The notes below the pieces were generated by a model. The model ran no database searches and was not told the origin of the DNA. It worked only from the letters and a program-made list of their open reading frames with translations. A DNA stretch of 64,000 nucleotides from Pseudooceanicola sp050897975 (GTDB lineage Bacteria; Pseudomonadota; Alphaproteobacteria; Rhodobacterales; Rhodobacteraceae). Positions 1 through 7,818 of the stretch are shown here, piece after piece. Location: assembly GCF_050897975.1 (NCBI RefSeq), contig NZ_JBPAXY010000006.1:372001-436000 (forward strand). Reading direction: 5' to 3'. The position numbers were made by a program, and so were the translations under genes. The first letter of the stretch is position 1; the number at the start of each line of letters is the position of its first letter.

Positions 1-463
1 GCTCTTGGCAGACCTCGCGCGCCAGGGCCAGGGCGCTGGCCAGGGTCGCCTCGTTCGACAGCCGCATCCCCAGGCGCCGGTCGCCCGCCCGGTGCAGGAT
101 GAAGAGGGTGCCGCCCCGGGCCGGGCGGCATTCGTATTCCACCACGCTGGTCCACAGCCGGGCATAGCGTTCCACCCGCGCGTGCGCGGCTCCCAGGGTG
201 GTGGCCGCCTTGAAGGCCAGGCCAAGGGCGCCGTAGTCGTCCAGCCGCATCGAGGCGCCGGTGCGCAGGGGCAGGTCGGTCCCGTCGATCTGCCGGGCGA
301 TCCGTTCCAGCATGTCGTAATAGCGCTCGGCGGGTACCATCTGCGCCGGATCCCAGGGGGCGGCCGGGTCGAGGCCGACCAGGGCCAGCAGCGCATCCGC
401 ATCGACCCCGTCGCCCGCGGCGGCGACCATCTTGCGCGCAAAGAGCGAAGTCACGTGTCCCAT
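1..463 (-). CDS. AraC-family regulator with arabinose-binding-like N-terminal domain (3' end outside window)
   Basis: The reverse strand is open from an ATG at 463 to the window edge, giving 154 residues of the N-terminal part only. The stretch around residues 78-112 (GALGLAFKAATTLGAAHARV, then a run of aromatic and charged residues) is typical of the ligand-sensing domain of OruR/ArgR-type AraC regulators (PF12625). Their C-terminal AraC helix-turn-helix would lie beyond position 1. The gene lies 111 bases downstream of the flavin monooxygenase on the same strand, so it may control the receptor/monooxygenase pair. The ligand is unknown. The DNA-binding half is not visible, so the family call rests on the sensor domain. 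Confidence 0.72.
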   Translation of the reverse strand, partial: MGHVTSLFARKMVAAAGDGVDADALLALVGLDPAAPWDPAQMVPAERYYDMLERIARQIDGTDLPLRTGASMRLDDYGALGLAFKAATTLGAAHARVERYARLWTSVVEYECRPARGGTLFILHRAGDRRLGMRLSNEATLASALALAREVCQE

Positions 464-574
464 CCGGCGCAGTCTAGAACCCCGGGCCGGGGCCGCCAAG
501 CGGAGGATCGGTCTGGGCGCCTTGGCAGGGCCGCCAGACGGGGGGCGCCAGCGGGCAGGCGCCAAGGTCTGGCC

Positions 575-1882
575 TCAGCCCTCGTTCAGGTGCCCGGCCA
601 GGGTGTCGGAGGTGTAGCGCCGCCGGAAGAGGCCCGCCTCGGCCAGGCGCGGCACCAGCTGTTCAAGCGTCAGATGCATCGAGCGGGGGGCGCCCCCGGG
701 CACCGCCACGAAGCCGTCGATCGCTCCGGCCTCGAACCAGTGCGAGATGGTCCGGGCCGCATCCTCGACCGTGCCGATGATCTGCCAGTGCACCGAGGCC
801 AGCAGTTCGGGCCGCGCCAGAAGGCTGTCCACCGTCAGTTCCTCCTGCGCGATCAGCGCGCGCAGCAGCGCCCCGTAGGAGGGAAAGCGCGAGGGCGGCG
901 GCACGGCGGGCAGATCGGCGGCGCGCACCGGGTGGTCGCCGGGCCAGGTGGCCAGGTCGAGGCCCGTCGCCTCGCGCAGCCGGGCCAGCCGGGCGGGGCG
1001 GTCGACCCGGGCATGATTGGCCTCGAAAAGATCGCGCGCCTCGGCGCGACTGTCGGCCAGGTAAAGGCTGAGCCCCGGCAGCAGGCGCACGTCCCGGGGT
1101 GCCCGCCCGGCGGCCTCGGCCGCCCGCGACAGGGCCTGACGGGCGGCGAGGGCATCTTGCAGGGTCAGGGCCTGGGCAAAGACCATCTCCGCCATCTGCC
1201 CGGCCAGGGCGACCCCGCCTGCCGAGGCCCCGGCCTGCATCATCGGGATATGGGGGCCGGGAAAGGCGGGAATGTTCAGCGGCCCCTCGATGTCGAAGGC
1301 CGCGCCATGGTGGTCGGCGGGGCGGATCAGGGCGGTGTCGGCGAACTGTCCCGCTGCGCGGTCGATGCGCAGGGCCTCGGCCGGAAAACTTTGCCACAGG
1401 GCCTGCATCGCCGCGACGAATTCGGCGGCCCGGGCATAGCGCTCTGCCGAGCTGGGCATCTCGGTCAGGCCGAAGTTCTGCTGCCCCTGCAAGGCGGTGA
1501 CGATGTTGCACCCGGCGCGCCCCTCGCTCATCCAGTGCAGCGACATCAGCTGCCGGGCGGTCGGGTAGGGGTGGCCGAAGGTGGTCGAGATGGTCGGCAC
1601 CAGCCCGATGCGCGAGGTGCCCTGCACCAGCGCCGCCATCATCAGCACCGAATCCAGGCTGGCGAAGCCGAAGGAGGTTTCCATCACCGGCACCGGCAGG
1701 CTGTGGGTATCGGGGCGGAAGACGAAATCGAGATGTGCGGCCTCGGCCCGGCGCGCGATGTCCAGGGCGAACTCGGCCGAGAACAACCCCTCGATCCCGC
1801 TGTCGGGTCGCCGCCAGCCTTCATCGCGCAGCCAGGTGGGGGCCAGGGACATGCCAATGCACAGGGTGTCACGCAGTTTCAT
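575..1882 (-). CDS. Luciferase-like flavin-dependent monooxygenase, NtaA/SnaA/DszA group
   Basis: The 435-residue product is the usual length for the NtaA/SnaA/DszA branch of FMNH2-dependent monooxygenases. It shows the N-terminal TIM-barrel strand with FVFRPDTH, the GRAGCNIVTA segment (family: GRxGWNxVT) near residues 123-132, and IPMMQAGASAGG near 216-227 (family: PxxxQAGxSxxG). Known members oxidise aminopolycarboxylate chelates (NTA, EDTA) or organosulfur compounds, with reduced flavin supplied by a separate reductase. Here it follows a TonB-dependent receptor by 75 bases on the same strand, which suggests the imported ligand or chelate is its substrate (inference). The Cys in place of the usual Trp in the GRxGW motif is a mild departure. 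No flavin reductase is adjacent, although the siderophore-interacting protein at 5997 is a flavoprotein. Confidence 0.85.
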   Translation of the reverse strand: MKLRDTLCIGMSLAPTWLRDEGWRRPDSGIEGLFSAEFALDIARRAEAAHLDFVFRPDTHSLPVPVMETSFGFASLDSVLMMAALVQGTSRIGLVPTISTTFGHPYPTARQLMSLHWMSEGRAGCNIVTALQGQQNFGLTEMPSSAERYARAAEFVAAMQALWQSFPAEALRIDRAAGQFADTALIRPADHHGAAFDIEGPLNIPAFPGPHIPMMQAGASAGGVALAGQMAEMVFAQALTLQDALAARQALSRAAEAAGRAPRDVRLLPGLSLYLADSRAEARDLFEANHARVDRPARLARLREATGLDLATWPGDHPVRAADLPAVPPPSRFPSYGALLRALIAQEELTVDSLLARPELLASVHWQIIGTVEDAARTISHWFEAGAIDGFVAVPGGAPRSMHLTLEQLVPRLAEAGLFRRRYTSDTLAGHLNEG

Positions 1883-1907
1883 CGCAGGGATCCTTGCTGA
1901 TCGCGAA

Positions 1908-1932
1908 GGGCCGGCCCCTGACAGGCCGGCCC
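1908..1932 (-). other. Strong intercistronic hairpin between receptor and monooxygenase genes
   Basis: A perfect 9-bp stem (GGGCCGGCC / GGCCGGCCC) with a 7-base loop sits in the 75-base gap between the receptor stop and the monooxygenase start. On the transcribed (reverse) strand it is not followed by a T-run, so it looks like a partial attenuator or 3' stabiliser giving more receptor than enzyme, not a full terminator. T-rich sequence lies on the other strand. Confidence 0.45.
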
Positions 1933-1957
1933 GGTTTTCTGGTCGTCTGGGCGTCGC

Positions 1958-4036
1958 TCAGAACTGACCGCGCAGGCCCAGGCCGATCATCCGCGGGGCG
2001 GTCATGCTGGCCTGGGTGAAGGGCGCGGCGCTGCCCCGGGCGGCCTGTTTCAGCACCGGCGCGCGTTCGTCGAACAGGTTGTTGACGTAGCCGTAGAGTT
2101 CCAGCCCGCCCGACAGCGCATAGCTGGCGTTGAGGTCGACCAGGCTGTAGCTGTCGATCTCGTAGCTGTCGGTATTGCCGATGTCGGACTCGTAGCCCCC
2201 GACAAAGCGGGCCTGGCCGCCGATCGTCAGGGCCTCGGTCGCCTGCCAGTCGACCCCCAGGCTGACCATGCCGCCCGGCGCGCGGGCAAAGGCGTTGCCG
2301 GTATACTCCGGGGCGGCGGCGAATTTCGTCACCTCGCTGTGCAGCAGGCCCAGCCCGGCGTTCAGGCGCAGATCCTCGTTCGGCTGGTAGGTGGCCGAGA
2401 TCTCCAGCCCGTAGGCCTCGGCCTCGTCGGCGTTGATGGTGTGGATATTGGCGACCCCGTTCACGATCTGGGTGATCGAGTTCTGCGCATCGCGGTAGTC
2501 CATGTAGAACAGGTTGCCGTTCAGATGCAGGCGGCCGTCCATCAGGCTGGCGCGGGCGAAGAGCTCGTAGTTCCAGACGGTTTCGGCATCGTATTCCGTC
2601 CAGTCGTTCGATCCGGTGAAGTCGAGCGAGACGCCGCCCGGGTTGTAGCCCTTCGAGATCAGGCCGCCGATGGTCAGCTCGGGGCTGACCTCATAGGCCA
2701 GGGTCACCTTGGGCAGCAGCTCTTCGAAGGTCTCGGAATAGTCCAGGTCGCTGTTGGCGAACAGCGGCGAGACCTCGCCGCTGCGGCTGACCTCATCGCG
2801 CTGGTAGCGCAGCCCGCCGGTCAGGGTCCAGCGGTCGGCCAGGCGCCAGCTGACCTCGCCATAGACACCCAGGTTTTTCTTGTCGTCGTCGAAGGTCGAC
2901 ACGCCGCCCTGGTCCAGCCAGTCGTCCTGGGTGACATGGGCGTAGTAGAGGCCCGCGACACCGCTGACCAGGTCGCCGGTCTGGCCGAAGGTCAGCTTGG
3001 TCTCATTGCTCCAGCTGTCGCGGCTGATGTCGGCATCGCCCCGACCCGCCGCGCCGGTGCGGCGGTGGATGGTCTGTGTCGAGCCCTGCATCTGGTTGGT
3101 CAGGGTGAGGCCATTGGCGAAGTCATAGGTGGTGTCCCAGACTAGCGTATCGGTCAGCTGGTGCCAGCCGGGCATCATGGTGGTGATCGTGTCCAGATCG
3201 TCATAGGGCGGCGAGGCGCCCTCGGCACTGGGGCGGGTGGTGTCGGTGTTGCTGTAGGTCAGCAGCATTTCCAGCCCCGGCAGTTCCGAGGGTTGCCACA
3301 GAAGCTTGGCCCGGCCGTTCAGGGTCTCGAAATCCTCGCCGATCTCGTTCTGGATGAAGCCGGGCTCGACATAGTCGATGAAGGTGTCCCGGGCGCTGTA
3401 ATCCAGCGTGACGCGGGCGGCGAAATCGCTGCCCAGGGGGGTGTTCCACATCAGCGAGCTGCGGCGCTGGTTGTAGCTGCCGAACTCCAGTCGATAGGCG
3501 CCCTCGCGCTCGAAGGTGGGTGCGTTTGTGTTGACGATGATCGCCCCGCCGATGGCATTGGCCCCCTGCGAGGTGGTCTGCGGACCGCGGAACACCTCGA
3601 CGCTGTCCAGATCCCAGGCCGAGGTCGCGCCGAAGTAGAGCTCGTTATAGTCGAGGTAGTGACCGTCAAGGTTGACGGTGGCGCGCGGCACCGTACCGCC
3701 GAAGAAGGCGTTGGCCCCGGTGTGCGGCCCTTCCGAGTTCTGGCCGCGGATGATCGGCGTGCTGACGCTGTCGGTATAGATCACGTTGGGCGTGCCCGCG
3801 ATGACAGAGGCCACGTCGGACTTGCCGGCCTTGGCCTCGATCTCTTCGCCCGACAGCACGGCGACGGAAGAGGCGGTGTCCATCATGTCGCGATCGACCT
3901 TTTCGCCGGTCACGGTGATCGGCGCCAGGGTGATCGCGGCGCCGGTCTGGGCCTGGGCGCTGCCAGCCGCCAGGGCGATGGTCAGGGAAAGGAAGCTCGC
4001 ATGGCGCGCGAGCCGGGCGCGATTGGTTCTGTGCAT
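1958..4036 (-). CDS. TonB-dependent outer-membrane receptor (siderophore/metal-chelate type)
   Basis: The 692-residue product starts at the ATG at 4036; the open frame extends further, but this start gives a clean signal peptide (MHRTNRARLARH, then a hydrophobic core ending SAQAQ). A TonB box-like ITLAPITVTG follows, then a plug domain (about residues 45-150, with RGQNSEGPHTG and VEVFRGPQ) and a 22-strand-type barrel ending in MIGLGLRGQF with the terminal Phe used by the BAM machinery. It imports a ferric siderophore or other large chelate by TonB energy. Neighbours are the monooxygenase downstream and, beyond the IclR gene, a complete inner-membrane chelate ABC importer. The exact ligand cannot be read from the sequence. 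Confidence 0.92.
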   Translation of the reverse strand: MHRTNRARLARHASFLSLTIALAAGSAQAQTGAAITLAPITVTGEKVDRDMMDTASSVAVLSGEEIEAKAGKSDVASVIAGTPNVIYTDSVSTPIIRGQNSEGPHTGANAFFGGTVPRATVNLDGHYLDYNELYFGATSAWDLDSVEVFRGPQTTSQGANAIGGAIIVNTNAPTFEREGAYRLEFGSYNQRRSSLMWNTPLGSDFAARVTLDYSARDTFIDYVEPGFIQNEIGEDFETLNGRAKLLWQPSELPGLEMLLTYSNTDTTRPSAEGASPPYDDLDTITTMMPGWHQLTDTLVWDTTYDFANGLTLTNQMQGSTQTIHRRTGAAGRGDADISRDSWSNETKLTFGQTGDLVSGVAGLYYAHVTQDDWLDQGGVSTFDDDKKNLGVYGEVSWRLADRWTLTGGLRYQRDEVSRSGEVSPLFANSDLDYSETFEELLPKVTLAYEVSPELTIGGLISKGYNPGGVSLDFTGSNDWTEYDAETVWNYELFARASLMDGRLHLNGNLFYMDYRDAQNSITQIVNGVANIHTINADEAEAYGLEISATYQPNEDLRLNAGLGLLHSEVTKFAAAPEYTGNAFARAPGGMVSLGVDWQATEALTIGGQARFVGGYESDIGNTDSYEIDSYSLVDLNASYALSGGLELYGYVNNLFDERAPVLKQAARGSAAPFTQASMTAPRMIGLGLRGQF

Positions 4037-4217
4037 TTTGACCCCCGGGTCCTTACGTGGAAACGGCTGGCTTGGAGGGGTCCGGCTGGCGCGATGATGT
4101 GTTTCGCATTGCATGACGCATCCCGTATGTCAAACGCATGTCGGTGGAAAACCTTTACCCGGGGCGGGCTGTCGGATTAAGGTCACAACCTGACAGCCAG
4201 CCGGGAGGGGACCAGCC
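4037..4217. promoter_or_regulatory. Divergent promoter region, receptor / IclR genes
   Basis: This 181-base spacer separates the receptor (reverse) from the IclR gene (forward). It contains CGCATTGCAT at 4105-4114, nine of ten bases identical to CGTATTGCAT at 5856-5865 in the importer promoter, so one regulator may serve both. A TGAC-N11-GTCA dyad lies at 4114-4132. The IclR start is preceded by GGGAGGGG. No convincing sigma-70 boxes were assigned. Confidence 0.4.
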
Positions 4218-5012
4218 ATGCAAGAGGCCTTCGCCGATCATACCGCCGAGGAGGGGGCCGAGCCGCGCCGCTCGGCCACGATCCAGTCCATCACAATGGC
4301 CGCCCGCTTCCTGCGGCTGCTGGCCAGCTCGAACACGGCGATGCCGCTGAACGAACTGGCACGCGGCGCCGAGACGGGCCGGTCGACGGCGCATCGCTAC
4401 ATGCAGTCGCTGGTGAAAGAGGGGCTGGTGCGCCAGGACCCGGCCAGCAGCCGCTACGAGCTGGGCGCCGAGGCGCTGAGCCTTGGGATCGCGGCGCTGC
4501 GGCGGGTGGAAGAGGTGGAACTGGCCGGGGCGCAGATGAAGATCCTGGCCGAAACCCACCCGATGAGCGGCGGCGTGGCAATCTGGACCGAGCGTGGCCC
4601 GACCCTGGTGCGCTGGTATCGCAGCGCCGAATTCTCGATCACGCCGCTTGGCCTCGGGGATGTGCTGCCCGTGGACAACACCGCCTGCGGTCTGGTCTTT
4701 CAGGGCTATCTTGCCCCGGCCCGGGTCGAGGCGGCGCGGCGGCAGCAGCCGGATCATTTCCGCGGCGAGGCCCCGACGCGGGCCGAGATCGAGCGCATCC
4801 GCGCGGCGGGCTGGGCCGAGTTGACCAACCACCTTCTGTCGCAGGTCACCGGACAGGCCGCGCCGATCCTGGATGCCCAAGGGCAGCTGGCCTGCGTGGT
4901 GACCACGACGACCGACCTTGGCCGCCTGCGCGCCGCCGATGACCGGCTGGTGCTGCAAGACGTGGCCCGGCTGGTCAATCGCGCCACCGGCGGCCAGGCC
5001 TGGCTGGGCTGA
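4218..5012 (+). CDS. IclR-family transcriptional regulator
   Basis: The 264-residue product has the standard two-domain IclR layout. An N-terminal winged helix (about 20-85) includes MPLNELARGAETGRSTAHRY, followed by LVKEGLVRQDPASSRYELG. A C-terminal effector-binding domain (about 95-255) includes GVAIWTERGPTLVRWYRS and VLPVDNTACGLVF. A good GGGAGGGG ribosome site sits 7 bases before the ATG. It is divergent from the receptor and convergent with the ATPase gene, so it is the likely local regulator of the chelate island. IclR proteins usually sense small carboxylates or aromatics, which fits sensing a breakdown product of the imported compound (inference). It lies in addition to the AraC-type gene at the left edge. 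Confidence 0.9.
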   Translation: MQEAFADHTAEEGAEPRRSATIQSITMAARFLRLLASSNTAMPLNELARGAETGRSTAHRYMQSLVKEGLVRQDPASSRYELGAEALSLGIAALRRVEEVELAGAQMKILAETHPMSGGVAIWTERGPTLVRWYRSAEFSITPLGLGDVLPVDNTACGLVFQGYLAPARVEAARRQQPDHFRGEAPTRAEIERIRAAGWAELTNHLLSQVTGQAAPILDAQGQLACVVTTTTDLGRLRAADDRLVLQDVARLVNRATGGQAWLG

Positions 5013-5022
5013 ACGGGGGGGC

Positions 5023-5811
5023 TCAGCCTGCGGGCGGGCGGCGGGGAATGATCATCGGGCGGCCGGTTTCGGGGTCGGCCATGACCCGGGCGGGCAGGGC
5101 GAAGACCTTTTCGATCAGCGCCTCGGTGACGATCTCTTCGGGCGCGCCCCGGGCCACCACGGCGCCGTCACGCATGGCGATCAGGTGGCTGGCATAGCGG
5201 ATCGCCAGGTTCAGCTCGTGCAGCACCGCCACCACCGTGCGCCCCTGCCGGTTCAGCCGCGACAGAAGCTCCAGCACCTCGATCTGATGCGCGATGTCGA
5301 GGAAGGTCGTGGGTTCATCCAGCAGCAGAATCGGCGTTTCCTGGGCCAGGGCCATGGCGATCCAGACCCGCTGACGCTGCCCGCCCGACAGCTCTGCCAT
5401 GCGGCGTTCCGCCAGATCCAGCGTGCCGGTCAGCGCCAGGGCGTCGCGGGTGGCGCGCTCATCCTCCGGGGACCACTGGCGCAGAAAGCTTTGATGCGGA
5501 AAGCGCCCGCGCGCCACCAGATCCGAAACGGTGATGCCGTCGGGGGCCACGGGCGATTGCGGCAACATGCCCAGACGGCGGGCGACCTCGCGCGAGGGCA
5601 CCTCGCTGATCGCCTTGCCGTCCAGGATCACGCGCCCCGCCTCGGGCGGCAAGAGGCGCGACAGGGCGCGCAGCAGGGTGGACTTGCCGCAGGCATTGGG
5701 GCCGACGATCACGCTGAAGCCGCCATCGGGAATGGACAGCGACAGGCCTTCCGAGATCACCCGCGCCTCATAGCGCAGCGTCAGGTCTTCGGCACTCAGG
5801 CGGTCGGTCAT
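5023..5811 (-). CDS. Iron-chelate ABC importer ATP-binding protein (FecE/FepC type)
   Basis: The 262-residue product starts at the ATG at 5811 (preceded by GGAGACGGAG), not at the earlier in-frame ATG. It has Walker A GPNACGKST (37-45), a Q-loop in LGMLPQSPVAP, signature LSGGQRQRVWIAMAL, Walker B ILLLDEPTTFLD and the switch His in AVLHELN. These match the FecE/FepC/BtuD group that drives siderophore, heme or cobalamin importers. It is transcribed away from the other importer genes across a 185-base shared promoter region, an unusual split because the ATPase normally ends the permease operon. Cytoplasmic partner of the two FecCD permeases at 7815-9868. Confidence 0.92.
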   Translation of the reverse strand: MTDRLSAEDLTLRYEARVISEGLSLSIPDGGFSVIVGPNACGKSTLLRALSRLLPPEAGRVILDGKAISEVPSREVARRLGMLPQSPVAPDGITVSDLVARGRFPHQSFLRQWSPEDERATRDALALTGTLDLAERRMAELSGGQRQRVWIAMALAQETPILLLDEPTTFLDIAHQIEVLELLSRLNRQGRTVVAVLHELNLAIRYASHLIAMRDGAVVARGAPEEIVTEALIEKVFALPARVMADPETGRPMIIPRRPPAG

Positions 5812-5855
5812 CTCCGTCTCCGGTGGCTTCTCCGGCCTGGATGCCGGTCGGACCT

Positions 5856-5894
5856 CGTATTGCATTGCGGAATGCGCTCTGCAATATGGTTGCA
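5856..5894. promoter_or_regulatory. Nested inverted repeats, candidate iron-responsive operator of the importer divergon
   Basis: In the ATPase/SIP intergenic region, TATTGCA (5858-5864) and TGCAATA (5880-5886) form an inverted repeat. GCATT-GCGG-AATGC (5862-5875) and TGCAA-TATGG-TTGCA (5880-5894) form two further dyads. The TGCAA-N5-TTGCA layout resembles alphaproteobacterial Fur/Mur-type operators (family knowledge from memory). That iron represses both divergent promoters through this site is inference. Confidence 0.5.
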
Positions 5895-5996
5895 GCCACG
5901 TTGAGCGACGCCGCGCGCCTCGCTTTGCGGCAGCCAGCCATCATTTCCATACCTCCACGCGAACCGGGCCCCTTTCCGCCCGGAAGAAAGGCCGCC

Positions 5997-6860
5997 ATGG
6001 CAGATTTGCGAAACGAAGTTGTCGAAGACCGGACCAATGCGCTGGCGGGCAAGGATCACATGCGCGACATGACCCGGGTGCAGCTGACCGTGTTGAAGAT
6101 CGAGCGCCCGTTCCCCACGGTGTCCCGGGTGACGATCCGCATCCACACCGAAGATCCCGCCGCCTGGAGCGTGCCAAACGTCGCCGTCCGGCTGGAGGTG
6201 GCCGAGATCGAGGGGCATCGCCCGATCTCGCGCATCTATACCATCCGCCGCTTCGATCCCCAGACCTGCGAGGCCGAGATCGACTTTGTGATGCACGAGG
6301 ACGACAGCCCGGCGATGCTGTGGCTGCGCGCCGCCCGTCCCGGCACCACGGCGCTGATGATCGGGCCGCGTCCGCATTTCTCGCCCGCCTTCGAGGCGGG
6401 GAAAAAGGTGGCGATACTGGCCGATGAAACCGCCATTACCGCCGTGCTGTCGATCCTTGATGCCTGGCCCGAGGGAGAGGTCGCCGAGGCCTGGATCGAG
6501 ACCGCCGATCGCGCCGCCTTCGACGAGCTGCCCCGCCCTAAAGGCGTGACCCTGCACCACCTGCCGCGCGCGGCCCAGGCGCCCGCCGGCACCACCGGCG
6601 CCCTGGCCGCCGCCGCCCGCGCGGCGATCACCGATGGCAACTGGACGGTCTGGGCCGCGGGAGAGCGGCGCGACATGCGCGAGATCCGCGCCGTCTGCGC
6701 CGAGCAGGGCATCGGCCGCGAGGGCCAGCAGATCATGGGCTACTGGAAGCTGGGGATGAGCAGTTCCGAAATCGACCGCCACCGCCTGGCCACCTATGAG
6801 GCGCTGAAGGCGCGTGGCGCGGGGCTCGACAACCTCAGCGACGCCGACCTCGACATCTGA
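5997..6860 (+). CDS. Siderophore-interacting protein (ViuB/SIP-type flavin ferric-chelate reductase)
   Basis: The 287-residue product begins at the ATG at 5997, chosen for AGAAAGG six bases upstream; longer in-frame starts lack a ribosome site. SIP hallmarks are the FAD-binding RIYTIR (79-84), the DETAITAV segment at the start of the NAD(P)H domain, and the C-terminal QIMGYWKLGMS stretch. Such enzymes reduce Fe(III)-siderophore in the cytoplasm so that iron is released. It is first in a four-gene operon with a binding protein and two permeases; the next ATG is only 16 bases beyond its stop. It could also supply electrons for other flavin chemistry in the island, but that is speculative. Confidence 0.9.
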   Translation: MADLRNEVVEDRTNALAGKDHMRDMTRVQLTVLKIERPFPTVSRVTIRIHTEDPAAWSVPNVAVRLEVAEIEGHRPISRIYTIRRFDPQTCEAEIDFVMHEDDSPAMLWLRAARPGTTALMIGPRPHFSPAFEAGKKVAILADETAITAVLSILDAWPEGEVAEAWIETADRAAFDELPRPKGVTLHHLPRAAQAPAGTTGALAAAARAAITDGNWTVWAAGERRDMREIRAVCAEQGIGREGQQIMGYWKLGMSSSEIDRHRLATYEALKARGAGLDNLSDADLDI

Positions 6861-6876
6861 GCGGAAGGTGAGACGC

Positions 6877-7818
6877 ATGTTCAGACAGACCTTCGCCGCC
6901 CTGACCCTTGCCCTGCTGCCCGCGCTGGCCGCCGCCGACGACGGCTGGCCGCGCCGGATCGAGCACGCCACAGGCACGCTGACCCTGGCCGCGCCGCCCG
7001 CGCGGATCGTGTCGACCTCGCCCAGCCTGACCGGCACCCTCTTGGCCATCGAGGCGCCTCTGATCGCCACCGCCGCCGCCACCCGCAGCCGGTTATCCGA
7101 CGAGGCGGGCTTCTTTCGCCAATGGGCCGAGGTGGCCCATGGGCGCGGGGTCGAGGTGCTGTATCCCGACCTCAGCTTCGACATCGAGGCGGTGATCCTG
7201 GCCAATCCCGACCTGATCGTCGTCTCGCAGACCGGCGGCGACAGCGCGGTCGAGTTCGTGCCCGAGCTGGAGGCCATGGGCTTTCCGGTCATGGTGCTGA
7301 ACTACGGCATCAACCCCTGGGAGGCGCTGGCGCAGACCCTGGGCCGCGCCACCGGGCAAGAGGCCGAGGCCCGGGCCGTTACCCAGGCCTTCACCGACCA
7401 TGCCCGGGCGGCAGGGCGCGCCATCACCCACCCCGAGGGCAGCGTCAGCATCATTTCCTACAACTTCTACGGCTCTTACGGGGTCAGCAAGCCCGAGGGC
7501 GCCCAGGCCCGCGTCCTGGCCGAGATGGGTTTTGAGGTGACCGGCGTGCCGCAGGCGGCGCAGGGGCTGGTCCAGGCCTCGCGCGAGTTCGACTTCGTCT
7601 CGCATGAGAACCTCTCGGCGGCGATCAGCGGCGATACGATCTTTCTTCTGGCGGCAGAGCCGGAGGATGTGCAGGCGGTGCTGGACGATCCGGTGCTGGC
7701 CAACCTGCCGGCGGTGAAGGCCGGGCGGGTCTACCCGCTGGGGGCCACCTCTTTCCGGATGGATTACTATTCCGGGCGGGCGATGGTCGACAGGGTCGCG
7801 GCGCAGTTCGCCGAATGA
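6877..7818 (+). CDS. Periplasmic iron-chelate binding protein (FepB/FecB-like)
   Basis: The 313-residue product begins at the ATG at 6877 with GGAAGGTGAG upstream. It has a classical signal peptide (MFRQTFAALTLALLPALAAA, cleavage near residue 20) and the Peripla_BP_2 fold: ARIVSTSPSLTGTLLAI near the start, IEAVILANPDLIVVSQ in the first lobe and LPAVKAGRVYPLG near the end. This class delivers ferric siderophores, usually catecholates for FepB-like members, to FecCD permeases. Its stop overlaps the next start (ATGA), so the two are translationally coupled. Confidence 0.92.
   Translation: MFRQTFAALTLALLPALAAADDGWPRRIEHATGTLTLAAPPARIVSTSPSLTGTLLAIEAPLIATAAATRSRLSDEAGFFRQWAEVAHGRGVEVLYPDLSFDIEAVILANPDLIVVSQTGGDSAVEFVPELEAMGFPVMVLNYGINPWEALAQTLGRATGQEAEARAVTQAFTDHARAAGRAITHPEGSVSIISYNFYGSYGVSKPEGAQARVLAEMGFEVTGVPQAAQGLVQASREFDFVSHENLSAAISGDTIFLLAAEPEDVQAVLDDPVLANLPAVKAGRVYPLGATSFRMDYYSGRAMVDRVAAQFAE

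Noticed and set aside
5..1900. 631-codon forward open frame at the left edge
   Set aside because: It covers the reverse-strand AraC-type and monooxygenase genes, which have clear motifs; the forward product has none.
4114..4132. TGAC-N11-GTCA as a RirA iron box
   Set aside because: The RirA consensus that I know needs TGA-N9-TCA; the spacing here is wrong.
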